NCBI GenBank assembly: GCA_963728975.1 | Contig: CAVSMF010000002.1 | Span: 62,001 to 126,000, forward strand | DNA: 64,000 nt | Direction: 5' to 3' | From: DATFCK01 sp963728975 | GTDB lineage: Bacteria; Verrucomicrobiota; Verrucomicrobiia; Chthoniobacterales; UBA10450 | In this document: positions 1 through 9,494 of the stretch, one piece after another | Layout of the letters: the number at the start of each line of letters is the position of its first letter | Position numbering within the stretch: position 1 is the first letter of the stretch | Made by a program: the position numbers and the translations under genes | The notes under the pieces: generated by a model | The model's input: the letters and a program-made list of their open reading frames with translations, nothing else | Told to the model about the DNA's origin: nothing | The model's database searches: none

Positions 1-567
1 CATCTGGGTTACTGCATGCTGGGCCTTTTTGCCGTTGCCGCCGCGACGGCGCGACCGCTGGTCGATATCCAGGCGGCGTTGAGCGGCGTGTTTATGCAAA
101 TCTTCAACCACGGGATCACCGCTGCCGCGCTCTTTTATTATGTCGGCCTGCTCGAGCAACGGCGGGGCTTGCGCGGCATCGATAATTTTGGAGGGCTGAT
201 GCAACGGACTCCGTTACTCTGCGGCTGGATGAGCGTTGCGATGTTTTCATCGCTTGGCCTGCCCGGCCTCAACGGATTTATCGGCGAATTCCTGATCTTC
301 AAGGGTTCGTTCGCCCTAACCGCATCCTTCACGGCAGCGGCCGTTCTCGGGCTCCTTTTCACCGCGATTGTTTTCTTGCGGGTAATGCGGGTCCTGTTCA
401 GCGGTCCGCTGGCGGAAAGTTGCCGCGAGTTTTCCGATCTTCGATTCGGGGAAGCATCGGTGCTCGTTCCCGTGACCATGCTCATGTTCGCGGTCGGCCT
501 GGCCCCGCAGTTTGTATTGAACATTTTCAACACTGCCGTCGTTCAGATGGCGCGTTTGTTCGGCTGA
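1..567 (+). CDS. nuoM: NADH-quinone oxidoreductase subunit M (NuoM-type), 3' part only
   Basis: The frame is open from base 1, so the gene begins before the window; 188 residues to a TGA are visible. NuoM is an antiporter-like proton-pumping subunit in the membrane arm of respiratory complex I. The fragment opens at the conserved helix with the HLGY motif and continues with the family segments FNHGITAAALFYYVG and SLGLPGLNGFIGEF. Four to five further hydrophobic helices follow, as in the C-terminal part of NuoM/NdhD. It is followed after 71 bp by a second NuoM-type gene and then nuoN, so this is the 3' end of a nuo operon. It is closer to NuoM than to NuoL: it lacks the NuoL lateral-helix tail and ends soon after the last helix. 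Confidence 0.9.
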   Translation, partial: HLGYCMLGLFAVAAATARPLVDIQAALSGVFMQIFNHGITAAALFYYVGLLEQRRGLRGIDNFGGLMQRTPLLCGWMSVAMFSSLGLPGLNGFIGEFLIFKGSFALTASFTAAAVLGLLFTAIVFLRVMRVLFSGPLAESCREFSDLRFGEASVLVPVTMLMFAVGLAPQFVLNIFNTAVVQMARLFG

Positions 568-638
568 TCTTTTCGGGATGCCCAAACAATTGCCTTCCCT
601 TTTAACATTGTGACTCAATTTGACTTCCTAAACGCGCC

Positions 639-2122
639 TTGAACATCGCCTGGACCATCTACATCACGTTTGCGGGAGCGGCTGTTCTGCTTTTTCTGCC
701 GGGCAGCGTCGCGCGCTGGGTTGCCCTTCTGACTACAACCGCCGGGTTGGGGATCACTCTGGCTGCTTTCTTCTCCCACAATATCGATCTGACCCATTTC
801 ACCACGGTGGTGCGCGTTCCCTGGGTCCCGATGCTGGGAATGGAATATCATCTCGCCCTGGATGGGGTCAGCCTCACCATGGTGCTTGGTCACCAGCCTG
901 ACCGCGATCAGCGCCGTTTTGTTTTCCTGGGACGTGACCTATCGACCTAACGAGTTCTTTTTCTGGCTCCTTCTCGTGGTCGGCGGCTCCTACGGAGTCT
1001 TCCTCAGCGCCAACTTGTTTTTGCTTTTTCTCTTTTACGAACTGGTCATCGTTCCAAAGTATTTCCTGATCGCGATCTGGGGTTCGACTAACAAAGAGTA
1101 CGGGGCGATGAAGCTGACTTTGTATTCGTTCTTTGGGGGCGCGCTGGTTTTTATCGGAATTCTGGCGGCCTACACCACCGCTCAATCACTTGATCTGGAA
1201 CAGCTCGGGCGGTTTCCCTTCCCGGCCCAATTGCAGGTCTGGGCCTTTCCGGTCTTGTTTTTGGGATTCGCCGTCCTCGGAGGCATCTGGCCGTTGCACA
1301 CCTGGGCGCCGACCGGCCACGTGGCCGCGCCCACCGCCGGTTCCATGTTGCTGGCCGGAATCGTTATGAAGCTGGGGGCCTACGGTTGTTTACGTGTCGC
1401 GATGAACGTTTTTCCGGACGGCTTCCATTTCTGGAGCAAATGGATCGCCCTCCTGGCCGTAATTGGGATTGTCTACGCCGCAGCCGTCGCCCTCCGGCAA
1501 ACGGACCTCAAATTCGTCATCGGTTACTCGAGCGTCAGTCACATGGGTTTCGTTTTGTTAGGCCTGGCCGCGGCCAATTCCCTGAGCGCTTCCGGCGCCG
1601 TCCTGCAAATGTTCTCCCATGGCGTCATCGGGGCGCTTCTCTTCGCCATCGTCGGCCTGGTTTATCGACGAACGCACACCCGCAATCTCGACGATCTGTC
1701 CGGCATGGGACTCAGGCGGGCGATGCCCTTTGCCGCATTCGCCTTCGTGGTGGCTTCGGCGGCGTCGATGGGAATTCCGGGATTCAGCGGGTTCGCCGCC
1801 GAAGTTACGATCCTGATCGGCGCCTGGAAGACCTTTCCGCTTGCCGTTTGGATCACCGGAACGCGGAATGGTATTGGTGGCCGCATTTACCTTGCGGGCA
1901 TTAAAACGATCGTTCTTCGATTCCGCCGAGGACCAGGTTACGACTGGTCACAGCGCCGCGCTGTCAGGCAATCAGGAGTTTGAACCGATCAGCATCGCGG
2001 AAAAATGCGGAGCCGCGCTGCTCATCTTCAGCACTTTGGCCATCGGATTATATCCACAATTCCTGCTCGATCGCATCATTCCGGCAGTTGAAGCGATGAA
2101 CTTTTTCAAAGTGGGAGGCTAG
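639..2122 (+). pseudogene. nuoM: Second NuoM-type complex I subunit, broken by two single-base frameshifts
   Basis: Three frames together spell one NuoM protein of about 493 residues. It starts at TTG 639 (MNIAWTIY), shifts near 885-890 just after SLTMVL, shifts again near 1861-1866 just before GMVLVAAFTL, and ends at TAG 2120-2122. Dropping one base at each site (a G in CTTGGTCACC, a C in ACGCGGAATG) restores the family sequence. Conserved segments lie on both sides of the breaks, including the loop ELVIVPKYFLIAIWG, the helix with HTWAPTGH, and YSSVSHMGFVLLG. Nothing else looks decayed: there are no in-frame stops inside the three pieces and hydrophobic periodicity is intact. Assembly or base-calling errors are therefore at least as likely as true inactivation. 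It is a paralogue of the gene before it and lies directly upstream of nuoN. Confidence 0.85.
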
Positions 2123-2228
2123 ATGATGAGGGTAGAAGAGAGCGAAATCACAACCATACCGACCCTGGCGGCGAATCGGTTAGGGCGGTCTCGCGATGTA
2201 GCCTTCTTCAGCTTGTAACGGTTTAACA

Positions 2229-3713
2229 ATGTCTTACATCGAACTGCTGAAATTGGCTTTGCCGGAAGCCATCATTGCGTTTACCGCTCTGGCTGTTCTT
2301 GCCCTGGGCCTGGCTAAAAACCGCGGGTCGCGACTCTGCTCTTTTGTTGCCGCAGCCGGCATCATCCTGGCAATCGGCGCGGTGCTCAGGTTGCCTCAGC
2401 CCACCATCCTTTTTCACGGGATGCTCGCGATCACGCCCCTGACTTCGCTGTTCAAGATTATCTGTCTTCTGCTCGCTTTTTTCACCGTCCTTTTGGCCCG
2501 GGGAAATCGCCTCCTTCGGAACCAGGGCGAATATCTCGCCATGATTCTGCTCGCCGCCATCGGTCTGATGCTGCTGGTAGGCAGCGAAGAGTTTCTCATG
2601 ATCTTCATCGGCCTGGAACTAACCGGTCTCTCCCTCTATATTCTCGCCGGTTTCGACAAAACCGATGTCCGTTCGGCTGAAGCCGGCATGAAATATTTTC
2701 TGTTCGGCGGCACATCGAGCGCCTTCACCCTTTTCGGCCTTAGCCTTGTCTATGGCCTGTCGGGCTCCACCAGTCTCGCTGCCATCGCGCAAAAAATCAG
2801 CGCCCAACCTGTCCCGCCCCTGCTTGCCGTGGGTATCATCATGACCCTGGTTGGTTTCTCTTTTAAGATCGCCGCCGCGCCGTTTCATCTTTGGGCGCCG
2901 GACGCTTATCAGGGCGCGCCGGTTCCCAGTGCCGCATTCATTGCCTCGGGATCAAAGGTCGCTTCGTTTGTCGTGCTCGGGAAAATCGTGTTGACCGGGT
3001 TTGGTCCGGCTCATGGCAGCGCCGACTGGCACGGTTTCATTGCCGGTTGGGCGCCGTTGCTAGCGATTCTGGCTGCGCTCTCGATTGTGATCGGGAATTT
3101 CGTCGCCCTGGTCCAAAAAAATGTGCGCCGCCTGTTAGCCTACTCTGCTGTCGCCCATGGCGGTTATACATTGCTCGGACTCGTTGCCGGCGGTCGCGAC
3201 GGATTTGCGGCAACCCTGTTTTACACCACCATTTACGCGGTGACTCTGGTCGGCGCCTTCGGGGTGGTGGCGGTGGTGCGGCGCGAAACCGGCGGAGACG
3301 ATTTGAAAAATTTTGCCGGGCTCGGCTCGAGCGACCGGTTTGGTCCTGGAGGGCCGCTGTTGGCCGGATGCATGGCGGTTTTCATATTATCCCTGGCGGG
3401 TTTGCCGCCGCTGGCCGGATTTTTTGGAAAATTCTACCTGTTTAGCGCTGCGTTTCGGGCGGGTCCAGCCCACGGACTGCTTTGGCTGGTTGCGTTGGCG
3501 CTATTTGGAAGCCTCATCTCGCTTTACTATTATCTGACCGTGCTCAAGGTGATTTTTCTTGAGGCTCCCCCAGGGCAGATGACGACCGGCGCCTCACGAA
3601 TCAAAGTGGATTTCCTTCAAGGGCTTTCGGTGATTTTTTTGGCGGCAGCGGTTCTGTTCTTTGGGCTGGCCCCCGAGACATTAGTCTCTCGAATTCTGGC
3701 TGCCCTGGCCTAA
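2229..3713 (+). CDS. nuoN: NADH-quinone oxidoreductase subunit N
   Basis: The protein has 494 residues, the normal NuoN length, with about 14 hydrophobic helices. NuoN is the third antiporter-like proton pump of complex I in the inner membrane and sits nearest the peripheral arm. Family segments include the helix EEFLMIFIGLELTGLSLYIL, the loop FHLWAPDAYQGAP around residue 220, and LAYSAVAHGGYTLLGL around residue 300. The ATG at 2229 is the first good start after the preceding gene and gives a complete first helix. It is the last gene of the nuo operon; the next gene, 131 bp downstream, encodes an unrelated secreted protein. The frame is intact, unlike its upstream neighbour. Confidence 0.95.
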   Translation: MSYIELLKLALPEAIIAFTALAVLALGLAKNRGSRLCSFVAAAGIILAIGAVLRLPQPTILFHGMLAITPLTSLFKIICLLLAFFTVLLARGNRLLRNQGEYLAMILLAAIGLMLLVGSEEFLMIFIGLELTGLSLYILAGFDKTDVRSAEAGMKYFLFGGTSSAFTLFGLSLVYGLSGSTSLAAIAQKISAQPVPPLLAVGIIMTLVGFSFKIAAAPFHLWAPDAYQGAPVPSAAFIASGSKVASFVVLGKIVLTGFGPAHGSADWHGFIAGWAPLLAILAALSIVIGNFVALVQKNVRRLLAYSAVAHGGYTLLGLVAGGRDGFAATLFYTTIYAVTLVGAFGVVAVVRRETGGDDLKNFAGLGSSDRFGPGGPLLAGCMAVFILSLAGLPPLAGFFGKFYLFSAAFRAGPAHGLLWLVALALFGSLISLYYYLTVLKVIFLEAPPGQMTTGASRIKVDFLQGLSVIFLAAAVLFFGLAPETLVSRILAALA

Positions 3714-3844
3714 ACAGAGAGAGGCGGCTTCCCGGTCGCCGGAAATAGATTCAGCCGAAGCCTGGGATGCCGTCGTTCGTTCCTGTTTCTGCTCGTTTGG
3801 CTTGTGCTTGACGTCCCAGCGGGGCCCGAAACAGAATCCGCTTC

Positions 3845-4534
3845 ATGAAAACTCGATCAACTTTACCAAGCCTCGCCATTTTAAGCATCCTCGTTGCGGT
3901 AGCCTTGCCATTATTCGCTCAAGATCAGGCGTCTTCACCAACGAGTTCTTCCGTAACAACCAGTCCGGTGGCGGCGCCTGGCGCTTCGCCCAGCGAAGCC
4001 GAGATGATGAAGCAAATGACGGAAATGGCAAAACTGAACGACAACCACAAGTTGCTGGGCAGCCTCGCCGGCAACTGGAATTACACCGTCAAATTCTGGA
4101 TGAACGGCGATGCAAATTCGAAGCCGCAGGAATCAAAAGGAAGGGCGGTTCGAAAACCAATGTGGAACGGGCGCTTTTACACCTTGGAGGTGGGCGGCAA
4201 GATGCAGATGCCAGGGGCGGATGGAAAGATGAAAGAATTCAATTTCAAGGGAATGGGACTGGAAGGTTATGACAACGCGAAGAAGAAGTTCGTCGGCACC
4301 TGGATAGACAACATGGGGACAGGCATGATGATGTCGGAAGGCACTTACGATCCAGCCAGCAAAACATTCACCTATGACGGCGAATACGAACCGATGCCTG
4401 GAATGATCGAAAAAATCCGGGAAACGGTAAAGGTCGTCGATAAAGACCATCATACTTTTGAGTGGTATGAGAACCGGGGTGGGACCGAGGTCAAAACGAT
4501 GGAGATCGACTACACGCGAGCCAAGGGGAAATGA
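3845..4534 (+). CDS. Secreted DUF1579 family protein
   Basis: A 229-residue protein with a clear signal peptide: Lys/Arg at the N-terminus, a hydrophobic stretch at residues 9-23 and an Ala-x-Ala-like end near ALPLFAQ. A Ser/Thr/Pro-rich linker follows to about residue 50. The rest matches the DUF1579 pattern: the opening HKLLGSLAGNWNY, a central GMGLEGYDNAKKKFVGTWID, and the closing half with TYDPASKTFTYDGE. The fold of this family is expected to be a beta barrel; the biochemical role is unknown. It stands alone, 131 bp after nuoN and convergent with the DHOD-like gene. The ATG at 3845 was chosen because it begins the signal peptide. Confidence 0.85.
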   Translation: MKTRSTLPSLAILSILVAVALPLFAQDQASSPTSSSVTTSPVAAPGASPSEAEMMKQMTEMAKLNDNHKLLGSLAGNWNYTVKFWMNGDANSKPQESKGRAVRKPMWNGRFYTLEVGGKMQMPGADGKMKEFNFKGMGLEGYDNAKKKFVGTWIDNMGTGMMMSEGTYDPASKTFTYDGEYEPMPGMIEKIRETVKVVDKDHHTFEWYENRGGTEVKTMEIDYTRAKGK

Positions 4535-4602
4535 GCGGCCGGATGGGCTGGAAACATCAGATCGCTTCTAAGCGCGGTGCGCCGGGGAGGTCCGAGCGGT
4601 TT

Positions 4603-4628
4603 GCCGCCGGATTTTCCAATTCGGCGGC
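4603..4628. terminator. Candidate hairpin between convergent genes
   Basis: A 7-bp perfect stem (GCCGCCG / CGGCGGC) around a 12-base loop lies between the DUF1579 stop and the stop of the convergent DHOD-like gene. There is no T tract on either side, so it may be a weak bidirectional terminator or merely a stabilising 3' hairpin. Confidence 0.35.
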
Positions 4629-4632
4629 AGGC

Positions 4633-5634
4633 TTAAATGTCAGCCGCGGGATAGGTCGCGAGCGCCCGCATGTACTGAGCGCGCTCGAATGCAGCGGCGT
4701 CGGGACAATTCTTCTGGCTCATGCTGCCTTTGAGCTGTTCGATCGACTCGTACTCGTGTTCTTCCATCCATTGCCGCATCTCCTGCTCAATTACCCGGAG
4801 ATGTTCGATTCCGCGCCGCAACAGGACCGAGCAAAGCATGGTGATGTCGGCCCCGGCCATCAACATTTTGAGCGCGTCCGTGGCCCGGTGAATTCCACTG
4901 GTGGCGGCGAGGCTGGCGGCGATTCGGCCGTGTAACATCGCGATCCAGCGCATGGGCAATCGCATGGCCATCGGCGTGCTCAACAGGACGTTAGGCGAGA
5001 TTTCCAGCGTCTCCAGCTCGATGTCAGGCTGGTAAAAGCGATTGAAGAGGACAAGGGCGTTGGCGCCGTTCCGGTCCAGGCTCCGGGCAAACCGGGCCAG
5101 GTTCGTGAAAAACGGGCTGATCTTTATCGCCACTGGAATTTTCACCTGCCCTTTGACCGAGGTGAGAATGGTCAGATAGCCTTCTTCGATATCTTCCGCG
5201 GTCACGTCCGGATCGCTCGGGACCGAATAGAAATTTAGCTCCAGAGCGTCGGCCCCCGCCTGCTCGATCTCCCGGGCGTACTTTAACCAGCCGCCAAACG
5301 TTGTTCCGTTCAAGCTCCCGATGATGGGAATGTCCACCGCCGCTTTTGCCTTGGCGATGTGATCGAGATATGCCTCCGGGCCCACTTTGAACTCGCCTGG
5401 TTCCGGAAAATAACTTAGCGATTCCGCGTAGCTGTCCCGTCCCTGTTCAAGATAATAATGCAGGTCATGGTGATCGCGCCGCAGCTGTTCCTCGAAAAGA
5501 GAGTGGAAGACAACAGCCGAGGCCCCGGCGTCTTCCATTCGCTTGATGTTGTCGATGTGTTCCGAAAGCGGCGAGGCCGAGGGCACCAGCGGAGAGCGCA
5601 ATTTGAAGCCGAGATAGCGGGTTGTGAGGTTCAT
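4633..5634 (-). CDS. Dihydroorotate dehydrogenase-like protein (FMN-dependent TIM barrel)
   Basis: A 333-residue protein resembling class 1 dihydroorotate dehydrogenases and PreA-type subunits. It begins MNLTTRYLGFKLRSPLVPSA, carries the glycine-rich IPIIGSLNGTTFGGW near residue 100, a substrate-side segment ALELNFYSVP, a conserved lysine strand PVAIKISPFF near residue 175, and a barrel end with ATSGIHRATDALKMLMAGAD. The usual NCP loop that carries the catalytic Cys or Ser of true DHODs is replaced by NFYSVP, so pyrimidine synthesis is doubtful. Its ATG overlaps the TGA of nifJ (ATGA at 5631-5634), so the two are probably translated together. A role as an accessory flavoprotein accepting PFOR electrons is inference from that coupling. 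Confidence 0.85.
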   Translation of the reverse strand: MNLTTRYLGFKLRSPLVPSASPLSEHIDNIKRMEDAGASAVVFHSLFEEQLRRDHHDLHYYLEQGRDSYAESLSYFPEPGEFKVGPEAYLDHIAKAKAAVDIPIIGSLNGTTFGGWLKYAREIEQAGADALELNFYSVPSDPDVTAEDIEEGYLTILTSVKGQVKIPVAIKISPFFTNLARFARSLDRNGANALVLFNRFYQPDIELETLEISPNVLLSTPMAMRLPMRWIAMLHGRIAASLAATSGIHRATDALKMLMAGADITMLCSVLLRRGIEHLRVIEQEMRQWMEEHEYESIEQLKGSMSQKNCPDAAAFERAQYMRALATYPAADI

Positions 5635-8600
5635 GGGCTAGGAGTGGGGTTGAGTTTTCTGGCAGAGAGAAATTCGTAAAACGCCCGGCGCGTATTCGCA
5701 TCGCCCTGAGCCTGGGTAGTCAGCTGTTTGGCAGCGCGCGGATTGCTCTGGCCGAGCATCCGGAATCGGTTCTCCAACTTGAAGTAATCGGCCACCTTCA
5801 TCCGGGGGGCGGCGGAATCCAGTTGGAGCGGATTTTCGCCGAGAGCGAGCCGATCCGGATTATAGCGGTAGAGCAGCCATTGACCGGAGTGCACCGCGGC
5901 CTTTTGATTTTGCATGGCCGTGGCCATGTTTATGCCATGAGCGATGCAATGGCTGTAGGCGATAATCAGGGCCGGACCGTCGTAAGCTTCCGCTTCCAAA
6001 AACGTTTTCAAGGTGTGCTCGTCCTTTGCCCCCATCGCCACCGAGGCGACGTAAATCGTGCCGTAGGTCATGGCCATTAATCCGAGATCTTTCTTGGGCG
6101 CGCGTTTTCCGGCGGAAGCGAATTTGGCGACGGCGGAGCGGGGCGTCGATTTCGAGCATTGCCCGCCGGTGTTCGAATAAACTTCGGTGTCGAGCAGCAA
6201 CACCTTGACGTTGCGTCCGCTGGCCAGCACGTGATCGAGCCCGCCATATCCGATGTCGTAGCCCCAGCCGTCGCCACCGACAATCCAGACGCTTTTGCGC
6301 ACCAGGGTATCGGCCAGCGCCAGCAAATGCTTGGCGTCGCGTCCATCGAGCTTTGCCAATCGTCGCTTTAGCTCGGTCACACGCTCGCGTTGATCGGCGA
6401 TGTCCGCTTCGTCGCGCTGTCGCGCATTCAAAATTTCGGTTGCCAATCTTCGGCCGATCTGGGGGGAAAGATGCTGGAGCAATTCGCCGGCGAATTCCTG
6501 TTGCTTGTCGATCGAAACCCGGAAGCCGAGGCCAAACTCCGCATTATCCTCGAACAGGGAGTTTGCCCAGGCCGGCCCGCGTCCCTGTTGATCTTTGGCG
6601 TAGGGCGTGGTGGGCAGATTGCCGCCGTAGATTGAGGAACAGCCGGTGGCGTTGGCGATGATCAATCGATCGCCAAAAAGTTGGGTAAGCAATTTGATGT
6701 AAGGGGTCTCACCGCAACCGGCGCATGCTCCTGAAAATTCGAAGAGGGGCTGTTGCACCTGCATATCCCGGACACTCCGGGTTGACACCTGCCGGCGATC
6801 GAGCTCTGGAATCGAAAGGAAGAAGTTCCAATTCTCGCGTTCGGTTTCACGCAAGGGCGATTGCGGCTGCATATTGATCGCCTTCAGGCGGGCTTCGGAT
6901 TTGTTACGGGCCGGGCAAACATCGATGCAAATGCCGCAACCGGTGCAATCCTCGACCGCTACCTGCAGGGTGTAGCGCATTTCCTTCCATTCCGGCAGCC
7001 GGGCCTCACGCGATTTGAAGGTAGCGGGGGCATTCTGAAGGGCGGCTGGTTGGTAAACCTTGCTCCGAATCACGGCGTGGGGGCAAACCATTACACATTT
7101 GCCGCATTGGATGCAGACAGCCGGGTCCCAAACCGGGACCTCGGTGGCGAGATTCCGTTTTTCCCAACGGGTTGTGCCGGTAGGATAAGTGCCGTCGTTA
7201 GGCAGAGCGCTGACCGGAACGCGGTCGCCCCGGCCGGCAATAATCTCTCCCAGGACGTTGCGGACAAAATCGGGCGCTCCTTTGAGTCGCCCGTTGCCTC
7301 CGGGGGCCGGGCTAACCGTATCCGGAACATCGACTTCGTACAAGTGCGCCAGCGCGGCATCGACCGCGCGCAGGTTCATTTCCACGATCTCGTCGCCTTT
7401 TTTCGCGTAGGTTTTGCCAATGGAAACTTTGATCGCTTCGATCGCTTCTTTGGCCGGCAGCACCCCCGAAATGGCGAAGAAACAAGTCTGCATGATGGTG
7501 TTGATACGCCCTCCCATGCCGAGTTCGCGCGCGAGTTTGTTGGCGTCGATGACGAAGAAATGGGCCTTTTGTTCGATCAGCCTGCGCTGGGCGTTTTCGG
7601 GCAAATGGTTCCATACCTGTTGCCGATCAAACGGCGAATTCAGGAGAAACGTTCCGCCGGGTGCGAGATCCTTCAGCAGGTCATAGGTCTGGAGCAGGAA
7701 TGGCTGATGGCAGGCGACGAAATTCGCGTTGGTGACGAGGTAGCTCGACCGGATTGGCCGGGGCCCAAATCGCAGGTGCGATATGGTCATTGCCCCCGAC
7801 TTTTTCGAATCGTAAACGAAATAGCCCTGGGCAAACCCATCGGTGTTCTCGCCGATGATTTTTATCGATTCTTTGTTGGCCCCAACTGTGCCGTCGGATC
7901 CAAGGCCAAAGAATTGTGCCCGGACGACGTCGGTTGGCTCGATGCAGAGGTTTGGATCGAAATCAAGACTGGTATGGGTGAGGTCGTCATCGATCCCGAT
8001 GGTGAAATGATTCTTGGGGGCGTCCTGCCCGAGATTATCGAAAACAGCCTGGACCATTGCCGGGGTGAATTCCTTCGAGGACAACCCGTAACGGCCGCCA
8101 ACCAGGCGCACGTCGGTGCGGCCCTGCTCGTAAAGGGCATTGACACAATCCAGATAAAGCGGTTCGCCGCCGCAGCCCGGCTCCTTTGTGCGATCGAGCA
8201 CAGCAATGCTGCGGACAGTTTTGGGCAGCATCTTGATGAACGCCTCGGTGTCGAACGGCCGATACAGCCGCACCTTAAGCAGACCAACCTTTTGATTATT
8301 GTTCCGAAGAAAATCGACCGTCTCGTGGGCGGCGTCACACCCGGACCCCATCAATACGATCACACGCTCGGCATCGGGTGCGCCATGATACTCAAACAGG
8401 CGATAATGACGTCCGGTGATCCGTCCAAAGCGATCCATCGCTTGCTGCACCATGGTTGGACATGCCGCGTAAAACGGGTTCACGGTTTCGCGGGCTTGAA
8501 AATAAACATCCGGATTCTGGGCCGTTCCGCGAATAACTGGATGGTCCGGCGAGAGGGCGCGGGCCCGGTGGTCCAGAATGCACTCCTCTTCGATCATCTC

Positions 8601-9179
8601 GCGCAGTACTTCATCGGACACGACTTCGATCTTCGAAATTTCGTGCGAGGTCCGGAAGCCGTCGAAAAAATGGAGAAACGGAACGCGCGATTGCAGAGTG
8701 GCGGCGTGCGCGATCAAAGCCATGTCCTGGGCTTCCTGAACGGATGCCGAACAAAGCATCGCCCAACCGGTGGCGCGCGCGGCCATGACATCGCTGTGGT
8801 CTCCAAAGATCGAAAGGGCCTGGGCGGCGATCGATCGCGCCGCGATGTGAAAAACCGTCGGCGTCAATTCCCCCGCGATTTTGTACATGTTCGGGATCAT
8901 CAACAAAAGTCCCTGCGACGAGGTGAAGGTGCTGCTGAGAGCGCCGGTTTGGAGCGCTCCGTGAATGGCTCCGGCCGCGCCTCCCTCGCTTTGCATCTCG
9001 ATCACGGCCGGAACCGTGCCCCAGAGGTTTTTCATGCCGCTGGCGGACCAGGCGTCGGCCCATTCGCCCATCGGCGACGCCGGAGTAATCGGATAGATAG
9101 CAATTACCTCATTGAGAGCGTAGGCGATGCGGGCCACGGCCTCGTTTGCGTCCACTGTTTTGTAGGCCAGCTTGGCCAT
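5631..9179 (-). CDS. nifJ: Pyruvate:ferredoxin (flavodoxin) oxidoreductase
   Basis: A single-chain PFOR of 1182 residues, the normal length. It converts pyruvate and CoA to acetyl-CoA and CO2 with transfer of electrons to ferredoxin or flavodoxin in the cytoplasm. The pyruvate-binding segment YPITPASPMGEW is near residue 30. Two ferredoxin-type clusters are present: CIQCGKCVMVCP near 688 and CTGCGICIDVCP near 743. Cysteines for the third cluster lie in GACAGCGET (about 820), NATGCSSIYGG (about 847) and YSHCIAHG (about 1075). The TPP-binding GGDGWGYDIGYGG is near 960. The frame is open 90 codons further upstream, but the ATG at 9179 starts the family sequence (MAKLAYKTVDANEA) and has GGAG just before it. 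It overlaps the DHOD-like gene by 4 bases. Confidence 0.96.
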   Translation of the reverse strand: MAKLAYKTVDANEAVARIAYALNEVIAIYPITPASPMGEWADAWSASGMKNLWGTVPAVIEMQSEGGAAGAIHGALQTGALSSTFTSSQGLLLMIPNMYKIAGELTPTVFHIAARSIAAQALSIFGDHSDVMAARATGWAMLCSASVQEAQDMALIAHAATLQSRVPFLHFFDGFRTSHEISKIEVVSDEVLREMIEEECILDHRARALSPDHPVIRGTAQNPDVYFQARETVNPFYAACPTMVQQAMDRFGRITGRHYRLFEYHGAPDAERVIVLMGSGCDAAHETVDFLRNNNQKVGLLKVRLYRPFDTEAFIKMLPKTVRSIAVLDRTKEPGCGGEPLYLDCVNALYEQGRTDVRLVGGRYGLSSKEFTPAMVQAVFDNLGQDAPKNHFTIGIDDDLTHTSLDFDPNLCIEPTDVVRAQFFGLGSDGTVGANKESIKIIGENTDGFAQGYFVYDSKKSGAMTISHLRFGPRPIRSSYLVTNANFVACHQPFLLQTYDLLKDLAPGGTFLLNSPFDRQQVWNHLPENAQRRLIEQKAHFFVIDANKLARELGMGGRINTIMQTCFFAISGVLPAKEAIEAIKVSIGKTYAKKGDEIVEMNLRAVDAALAHLYEVDVPDTVSPAPGGNGRLKGAPDFVRNVLGEIIAGRGDRVPVSALPNDGTYPTGTTRWEKRNLATEVPVWDPAVCIQCGKCVMVCPHAVIRSKVYQPAALQNAPATFKSREARLPEWKEMRYTLQVAVEDCTGCGICIDVCPARNKSEARLKAINMQPQSPLRETERENWNFFLSIPELDRRQVSTRSVRDMQVQQPLFEFSGACAGCGETPYIKLLTQLFGDRLIIANATGCSSIYGGNLPTTPYAKDQQGRGPAWANSLFEDNAEFGLGFRVSIDKQQEFAGELLQHLSPQIGRRLATEILNARQRDEADIADQRERVTELKRRLAKLDGRDAKHLLALADTLVRKSVWIVGGDGWGYDIGYGGLDHVLASGRNVKVLLLDTEVYSNTGGQCSKSTPRSAVAKFASAGKRAPKKDLGLMAMTYGTIYVASVAMGAKDEHTLKTFLEAEAYDGPALIIAYSHCIAHGINMATAMQNQKAAVHSGQWLLYRYNPDRLALGENPLQLDSAAPRMKVADYFKLENRFRMLGQSNPRAAKQLTTQAQGDANTRRAFYEFLSARKLNPTPSP

Positions 9180-9494
9180 GCGGCTCCGGGCTGCCTCTTT
9201 GTCGGATCTGAAATCAGCAGTGGAATGGCCTTGCGGATCTTGTCCGTCCGGCCCGGTCGTTCGTTTTGCAGTCTGTAGTTGCACGGTTGTCACGAACGTA
9301 GCCGCTCCCGCGCTAAGGCGATGCACGTCCGTTGTGTTTTCCTGTGCAATTTTTGTGCAGGCCGGAATCGGCGGCAACGACACCTGAAATCGAACTTTCC
9401 CGCGGCATGGAGCCGGGTAGGAGACTTCCGCGGTTGCAGTTTGGCCCATCCCCGTTTACAAAATTCCTTTGGCTTGGATCCCAAAGGAAATCGT
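9180..9494. other. Divergent intergenic region between nifJ and cupin genes
   Basis: This 315-bp region separates the nifJ start (minus strand) from the first cupin (plus strand) and should hold both promoters. I see a GGAG ribosome site for nifJ and AAAGGAAA for the cupin, but no convincing -35/-10 pair, operator palindrome or terminator. The open frames that run through it in continuation of both genes look like spurious N-terminal extensions. Confidence 0.5.

Noticed and set aside
2123..2218. A 31-codon frame starting right after the second nuoM stop (MMRVEESEITTIPTL...)
   Set aside because: It has no hydrophobic helix, no known complex I counterpart and no ribosome site; too short to support without conservation data.
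6861..9278. A very long open frame (805 codons) on the plus strand opposite nifJ
   Set aside because: It is antisense to a clear PFOR with intact motifs and has no recognisable domain; long antisense frames are common in high-GC genes.
9279..9494. A 72-codon N-terminal extension of the first cupin
   Set aside because: It runs through the divergent promoter region and the internal ATG at 9495 has a good ribosome site and gives a complete cupin.
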